A stretch of 64,000 bases of DNA from Bretschneidera sinensis (Eukaryota; Streptophyta; Magnoliopsida; Brassicales; Akaniaceae). The notes beneath the pieces were generated by a model. That model did no database searches. It was given only the letters and a program-made list of their open reading frames with translations, and was not told where the DNA came from. The position numbers and the translations under genes are program-made. Below, piece by piece: positions 58,628 to 64,000 of the stretch. The stretch spans positions 126,451,536 to 126,515,535 of the forward strand of contig CM043699.1 in assembly GCA_023935145.1 (NCBI GenBank), in the 5' to 3' direction. Each line of letters opens with the position of its first letter. Within the stretch, counting starts at the first letter, position 1.

Positions 58628-59193
58628 GAAGGCCATGCGAGTAGTTTTGATCCGAATGTGTTGATTAGGCCGGTTGACAAGTGCACCAGCAATAGTTAAG
58701 GACCCAGAAAAGTAATCTTTTCTTTTCCTCTTTGTAACAGAGTCCAGGGTGAGCAAGAGAATGATGATCTAGACCCCTTTTCTGAGTCCGGTGATGTACT
58801 CACCAAAAAACTGAATGAAATGATGAAAGATTTTGAGTACATTGAATCTTTTTTATGTTATGGGAAAACCCTAAGTGAAATTAGCCAACAGTCCCTTCAC
58901 TAAAGGAAATTGTTGAGCTAGTTAAAAACGAAAAGGAAAGGATTGCCCAACCTAAAATGGATGAAACTCGAGTCATTAATCTATGCACTTATGAAAATCC
59001 ACAAGAAATTCACATTGGCTCAATTTTATCTAAAAAAGAAAATAAAATTTAATAAAACTTTTACATAAGTACAAAGATTTATTTTCTTGGTAATATGAGG
59101 ATATGCCCGGTATCAATCCAAAGATTGTACAACATAAGATCTCTTTAAACCCAAATGCTAAGTAATGAGAGTAGAAAATGTATCTTAATAGTG
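58628..59193 (+). pseudogene. Element G protease-RT linker, cut by the LINE
   Basis: Broken frames. Near 58965-59040 the segment ETRVINLCTYENPQEIHIGS, and near 59100-59160 MPGINPKIVQHKISLNPNA, correspond to the segment directly before RT in Ogre elements. RT itself would begin beyond the LINE insertion at about 59193 and is not in the window. Confidence 0.7.
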
Positions 59194-59330
59194 TTTATTT
59201 TTTTTATCAGAAAATAAAGCTTGTATTAAACAAAAATGTATAAAAGAATCACTGGGCATACCTAGGAGATATATAGAGAGCAAGTGCAGAAAACAAAAAT
59301 AAGCTTACAAAGGAAGCCTATACAAAAAGC

Positions 59331-59786
59331 TTACAAGAGAAGCCTAATCTGTGGGCAAAGAGCATACACAATTCTATAAATTACAATTTGGATCTTCTTG
59401 ACAAGGCTGGTAGCATGAACAGTGGAATGATCAAATAATTTGGCATTTCTAGCCAGCCATATGTGGTACACTGTGCATGCTAGGGCAATCCTTTTAGCTA
59501 TGGCTGGGGGGCCAGATCCTCTAACTTTTTGGGTCCACTTGATTGCACTTTCAATTGTGTTCATCTGCCTTCTGCAGTCAAGCCACCTTTTGATGGCATC
59601 CCAGGTTTCCTTGCTGATCCTGCATGAGAAGAAGATGTGCTCTCTTGATTCCTCTTGCTCTTTACATAGGGGGCATATCTTGTCATCTCCTTCCAGCTGG
59701 AGTCTGTCCTTAGTGAGAAGCCTGTTCTGAATAGCCAGCCAGAGGATAAAGGAGTGTTTGAGGGGACAGTGGCCATACCATACCAA
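59331..59786 (-). pseudogene. LINE ORF2 C-terminal zinc-binding domain
   Basis: 151 codons: WYGHCPLKHSFILWLAIQNR, then CPLCKEQEESREHIFFSCRI, matching the zf-RVT domain common at the C terminus of plant L1 and RT-derived proteins (CxxC...H...C pattern). It is separated from RT by a break at about 59790-59930. Confidence 0.85.
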
Positions 59787-59932
59787 TGAGGCCTAGCTGA
59801 CCAGATTTCCTTTCAGTCTAGTAGAGTTGTAGACCTTCTTAATGCACAGATCATCCTGAACCCTCCATTCCATTAGCCTGTCCCTGGCCTACAGGGTGGA
59901 GGATGATTGGGCAATTAGATCATCTCTGATTT

Positions 59933-61642
59933 CTAGGATTTTCTTCCAAAGAGGGGAGTCATCCTTTCTTGCATAATCTCCCAGATTGATCTGTTAATCA
60001 GATAGTAGTGTTGAACCCACTGGATCCATAAAGAATCTTTCTTCATGTGAATATTCCAAAGGACCCTGGTAAAGAAAGCCTTGTTCCATGTTTTTAAGTC
60101 AACCAAGCCTAGACCTCCTTCAGATTTTGGTTTGCATAAATCTGCCCAGGCTACAAGAGCCTTCCTCATACCATTGCTCTTACCATTCCAAAGAAAAGTT
60201 CTACACATCCTAACTATTTTCTCCAGGATATTTCTAGGGATTAGGAAGATGGCAAGCCAAAAACACTCCACACCTTGAAGCACTGATTTGATCAATTCAG
60301 TTTTGCCTGCATATGACAGGGAAGAGCTAGCCCAAACATTTATGTACCCAGATATTTTTTCAATGAGGGGGGAGTAGTGAGTAGCATTTAATCTTGCTAA
60401 AACTAGAGGCACCCCCAAATATTTGAAAGGGAGGGAACCATTCTCCATTCCAGTGATCCTTCTGATTTCCATTAACTCAGTAGCCTGGACTCCAACATGG
60501 AAGATGTTGGATTTGGCCAGGCTTGCTTGCAGCCCTGAGCACTCACTGAATTGGTTGACACATTTCATAATCTGCCCAACTGATCTACCATCCCCTCTAG
60601 TAAAGAGAATGAGGTCATCAGCAAAAGCCAGATGGGTGATCTTGAGTTTATCACACTTAGGATGATATCTGAACCCATCCTCTTCTTTCAATCTCCCAAG
60701 AAGCCTGGACAGGTACTCCACAATCAAGACAAACAAGTATGGGGAGAGGGGGTCTCCTTGTCTGAGGCCTCTTTTGCCAACAAAAAAACCATGCAAGCTC
60801 CCATTGATGGATAGAGAGAAGGCTGTTGTAGTAACACATTCCATAATCCACTTTCTAAACTTTTCTGGAAACCCAAGGCCCTCAATCAAACTGTTCAGAA
60901 AATCTCATTCCACAGTGTCATAGGCTTTTCTAAGGTCTATCTTGATCATACACCTTGGAGAGATTCTTTTCCTACAATACTTTCTGAGTAGTTCCTGCAC
61001 CAAGTATATGTTTTCAGCCATGCTTCTAGATTTAATGAAAGCAGCCTGGGCTGGGTTGACAATAAAGCTCAAACTGGGGGCTAATCTTGAGGCAATGATC
61101 TTTGAGATGATCTTGTAGATCACATTGCAACAAGCTATAGGTCTGAAATCCTCCACTTTAGATGCTTGTTTACCCTTAGGTATCAAGGCTAAGGAGGTAT
61201 GGTTTAGCTGTTTTAGAAGTCTCCCATTCTGGAAAAATTCCAGCACAGCCTCAATGATATCTTGGTTTATCACATCCTAAGCTTTCTTGAAAAACCTAGA
61301 AGAGTAGCCATCAGGACTAGGGGACTTGTCTTCCCCTATACTCTAAAGGGCTTCCTTGATCTCTTCCACTGTGACCTCCTTAATCAGCAAATCAGCTTGG
61401 CTCTTTTATATTGTAGGACATTCTCTAATGATTTCTTGATCAATAGGCCTGCCACTAGAAGAAGAGCCTAAAAGGTCCTTGCAGAATTTTAGAAACTCCT
61501 CAACCACTTCAGCTTCAGAGGTAGTCTGAGACCCATTGGAGGAAACCACTGCAGCTATGTGGTTTTTACTAGTTTTCCTTTTTACCAAGCCATGGAAGAA
61601 CTTTGAACCCCTATCACTGTTCATAAGGTATCTGCATTTGGC
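59933..61642 (-). pseudogene. LINE ORF2 reverse transcriptase
   Basis: Pieces 61406-61624 (N-terminal flank), 60905-61273 and 59933-60889. Motifs: SLALIPKGKQASKVEDFRPI, KIDLRKAYDTVE (catalytic Asp), a TGA at 60902-60904 where a Trp is expected, GLRQGDPLSPYLFVL, HLAFADDLILFTRGD (the ADD box intact) and LPFKYLGVPLV. Stops also separate 61273 from 61406. Close to an L1-type RT in order and length. Confidence 0.9.
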
Positions 61643-62681
61643 CTATTGGGCTAGGAAGCTTCTCTTAGCTTCAGCTAGTTTGAAGGCCTTCAGCTTCTGA
61701 TTAGCCACCATTGTTTGGAGCTCAAGATCAGAGGGATTGTTATGAAGCTCCCCTTGGAGGCTGGACAACTTTTGTGAAGCCTCAAGAGCTCTCTCTGAAA
61801 TGTGACTAAAGTGTTTCTCATTGAGTAATTTGAGGTGAGGTTTAAGAACTTGAAGGTTTCTACACAGTTTGAACAGCTTTGTCCCACCCAAAGTGCTGCC
61901 CCAGTGAGATTTTACAATGTCAAGGAACTTATCATGGTCAGCCCACATGTTGAAGAACTTGAAGGATCTTCTACGCCCTAACTTCATCCAGCAAGTTAAC
62001 AAGGCATGGGGAATGATCAGAAAGGCAACCAGTAGGAAGGAATGTGGCCTGGGCTCTGAGACCCTTATGGAACTAGACATTATTCACTATCACTCTGTCC
62101 AGTTTACACCATATGTTGTTGTTAGACCATGTGAACAGGCAACCAGTAGCACTAACATCAGTGAGGCCAGTTTCTCTACAACAAAATGAGGGGTCCTTTA
62201 ACTCATAGTCTATTACAAGCAGCCCATTTACTTTCTCATCAACAGCAAAAACATTGTTAAAATCCCCCATGACAAGCCATCGAGCTGGGTTCTCATGATT
62301 GAAATTACATAGGTTATCCCATAAAGGTCTTCTAGCAACAATAGTATTAAAGCCATATACAAAGCTGACTACAAATTTACAATAGGAGATTAAACAAAAA
62401 ACATTACAGTGAATGACTTGGGGACATGCTTCAATTCTAGATATACTGACCTTAGAGGGGTTCTACCTCACCAAAATCCTGCCAGAAGGGTGGGCAGAAA
62501 ACTTGTTGATATGTCTCCAAAAACTGAATTTATTACCCATAATTCTGAGCAGCTTTTCTTCATCAAGCTTGGACTCCAAAATTCCCATCACATCAACTCT
62601 ATTGCTCTTCATGAGGTGCAACACCCCATTGTGTTTCAAAGGTTTGTGAAAACCCTTGATGTTCCAGCAGGCTACAATCAT
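61643..62681 (-). pseudogene. LINE ORF2 endonuclease and spacer to RT
   Basis: 62463-62681 begins MIVACWNIKGFHKPLKHNG with the GILESKLDEEKL segment of the AP-like endonuclease. After a broken stretch (62271-62462), 62073-62270 carries MGDFNNVFAVDEKV, the catalytic GDFN block, and LFTWSNNN. 61643-62080 is the linker (WADHDKFLDIVKSHWGSTLG) typical between endonuclease and RT. At least three frame breaks. Confidence 0.88.
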
Positions 62682-63158
62682 TTGGGGGTCTGGGAGGATT
62701 TCCCTCCCTTCCCAACTGTGTGGGGATCTTTCAGGCCTGCTTTGCCTTTTTTCTTCTTAGTGGTAGGAAGGCTTCTCCCCTACTCTCCTGGCTCCATAGG
62801 TAGCTCACAAGTGTCAGGAGGATCAGAGGGATGGATGGACTTTAATCCAACTACCAACCGGACTGAAGCTAGTGTAGGCCCCTGGTCTCCCTCCACCTTT
62901 GTTTCCCTTGGTATGGGATCCTTTTTTACTGGAACATTCTCTACTTTGACTGCACCTCTAGGATCTTGGGCTATTCTTCCTTTGGTTGGAGGATCTATGC
63001 ATAGGCTATCCCAAACTATCTCAGCCTCTTGGTTGTTCCCCCCTTTTGTCAGAGTCATTTGGAACTTTTGTCCTGCCTTACTGATTCTATCACGTTTCCA
63101 TTCTGCTTTCTCCCCTTATTTGATTTTGCATTAAAGCTGCAAGAGTGGAGGTCATAGC
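62682..63158 (-). pseudogene. LINE ORF1 C-terminal part
   Basis: Pro- and Lys-rich low-complexity region, open at 62780-63058 (MTLTKGGNNQEAEIVWDSLC), broken on both sides. Near 63130-63170 a KVLGYDLHSC segment, near the C-terminal knuckle position, follows the DUF4283 domain. The plus-strand frame 62409-63134 is a shadow. Confidence 0.6.
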
Positions 63159-63943
63159 CTAGGACCTTACGCTTGGGGCAGTATCTAGGGAGGTTTTCAT
63201 AAGATATACTTTGTTCAAAAGTATTCCTATTGGGAAGCTAACAGGCATTGAGAATTCGATTTTCTTTGCTACATCAATCTCCACAAGCAGCCTAGCATAT
63301 GAGATTCTTTCTTTATTGTTAGTAAACTGGTCAGCATATAGGGGCTTTCCGAGTTGGGTGCCTATCTTACTTAGGTAATTTGCAGTCCACAACTCAAGGG
63401 GCAGTCCCTTCAGCTGAATCCATATTGGGATAGTACTTATTTCTTCATTGCCAAATTGAAAAAATTTAGGCATGGATTTCAGTAGTAAGGGTCTACCATA
63501 TACTTGATAGGGTCCTTCTTGCAATACATTCATACTAGCCATAGCATTTTCAAACTTAAAAACAATCCAGCCACTATCATGGAATTGAGTTAGGACTTTT
63601 ACCTTCCAGGAATCAGTGAGCATCTTCAGGGAAGCCCTCCCTGGGAATCTTCCAGCAAAGTAGCCAACCAAGTAGAAAGGATAGTCTCCAAACACCTCAT
63701 CAATGTCTTCCTCTTTGACACAGACTGTATCTCCCTCACTTTTAATAATGGAGAGTTGTAAGCCCTTACTTTGCTTCCTATGTCTGCAAACAAACTTACC
63801 CAAGGAGCTTTCTTGCCTTCCTCCTGGGGAGTGCCGCCATTGTTAGCTTGACCTTTTGATTTCTCTTGATTACCAGGTGTGCCATCTTGTCTTTGGGGTG
63901 TCTTATTGGAACTAAAACCAGTGAAGGGACCCTCATTCTTCAA
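63159..63943 (-). pseudogene. LINE ORF1 with DUF4283-like domain
   Basis: Two frames. 63626-63943 starts MKNEGPFTGFSSNKTPQRQD with a hydrophilic N terminus. A frameshift near 63790 leads into 63159-63803, which carries the DUF4283-like domain (KVLTQFHDSGWIVFKFENAM, RPLLLKSMPKFFQFGNEEIS, IWIQLKGLPLELWTANYLSK). In plant LINEs this protein is thought to bind element RNA. The upstream end runs toward the window edge, so the start is uncertain. Confidence 0.8.
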
Positions 63944-64000
63944 GGGGGAGTGAGATCTGGACCCATTTCTTGCCTCTTTCTTTCCTTGCCTAGCTGCAGC
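63944..64000 (-). other. LINE 5' region at window edge
   Basis: 57 bp, probably ORF1 N terminus or 5' untranslated sequence of the LINE; too short to judge. Confidence 0.4.

Larger units (their letters stand above)
32116..59193 (+). mobile_element. Element G: Ogre/Tat-type LTR retrotransposon, much interrupted
   Basis: The 5' LTR is 32116-34885 and the PBS 34888-34905. A repeated leader (34906-36050, 51491-51580, 52912-53498), gag (53499 onward) and protease (57601-58627) follow. It is interrupted by E (36051-51490), LTR H (51596-52911), solo LTR K (54974-57156) and a LINE (from 59194). RT, RNase H, IN and the 3' LTR are not in the window. The LTR start TGTAGACACCC, the tRNA-Arg-like PBS, the long leader and the DNGS protease fit Ogre/Tat. 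All genes are decayed. Confidence 0.85.
59194..64000 (-). mobile_element. L1-type LINE (non-LTR retrotransposon), 5' end beyond window
   Basis: The 3' end is at the left, where a T-rich run (59194-59206) is the poly(A) tail read on the opposite strand. Reading on the minus strand there is an ORF1 with a DUF4283-like domain (63159-63943), an endonuclease (62073-62681), RT (59933-61273 plus flank) and a zinc-binding RVT domain (59331-59786). At least 4.8 kb is present. Several stops, so it is inactive. Confidence 0.9.

Noticed and set aside
62409..63134. 241-codon plus-strand ORF
   Set aside because: Lies opposite LINE ORF1/endonuclease; no recognisable domain, and the minus-strand frame has clear LINE motifs.

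Overview
The window is plant nuclear DNA, most likely from a eudicot, and consists essentially of transposable elements stacked inside one another. I see no host gene, tRNA, rRNA or CRISPR. The evidence is Ty3/gypsy lineages typical of plants (Athila, Tekay-like and CRM-like chromoviruses, Ogre/Tat), tRNA-type primer-binding sites, TG...CA long terminal repeats (LTRs), 5-bp target-site duplications (TSDs) and an L1-type LINE. The species cannot be named from this. The nesting depth, the decay and a CRM-like element suggest pericentromeric heterochromatin, which is an inference.

Layout. Element B (minus strand, Tekay-like chromovirus with a C-terminal chromodomain) is the outer host: 3' LTR at 1332-2517, broken pol at 2518-5192, then PR and gag at 27302-29568 and the first bases of its 5' LTR at 29573-29716. 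A related LTR (1-1331) interrupts its left LTR. Element A (Athila, plus, 5193-27296, TSD CTCCC) sits in B's reverse transcriptase. It has decayed gag, PR, RT/RNase H and IN, plus a third env-like ORF preceded by its own repeat array and TATA box. Element D (minus, CRM-like, 15685-25924, TSD GATTC) is inside A's 3' untranslated region, and element C (minus, Athila-derived, non-autonomous, 20296-25905, TSD GTTGG) is inside D's LTR.

To the right, another Tekay-type LTR (I, from 29717) interrupts B's 5' LTR. It is interrupted by element G (Ogre/Tat, plus, from 32116: 2.77-kb LTR, repeated leader, decayed gag and protease). Inside G are element E (Athila, gag only, 36051-51490, TSD ATGTC), with element F (Athila, nearly complete, 40971-50320, TSD TAACT) in E's right LTR; an LTR remnant H (51596-52911); a solo LTR K (54974-57156); and an L1-type LINE entering from the right edge (59194-64000, minus). 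The insertion order is B, then A, then D, then C on one side, and B, then I, then G, then E, then F on the other.

How the parts work together. F carries gag (a few lesions) and an uninterrupted 1235-codon protease-RT-RNase H-integrase frame with one frameshift near the integrase C terminus. C, D and E have lost essential domains and would need proteins supplied in trans. The most unusual signal is a GC-rich array of perfect palindromes just upstream of the TATA box in several Athila LTRs. It behaves as an exchangeable module: A and E share an LTR backbone but carry different arrays, while E and F have different backbones but the same array. A second notable pattern is three polypurine-tract-like motifs in the 3' untranslated region of all four Athila elements.
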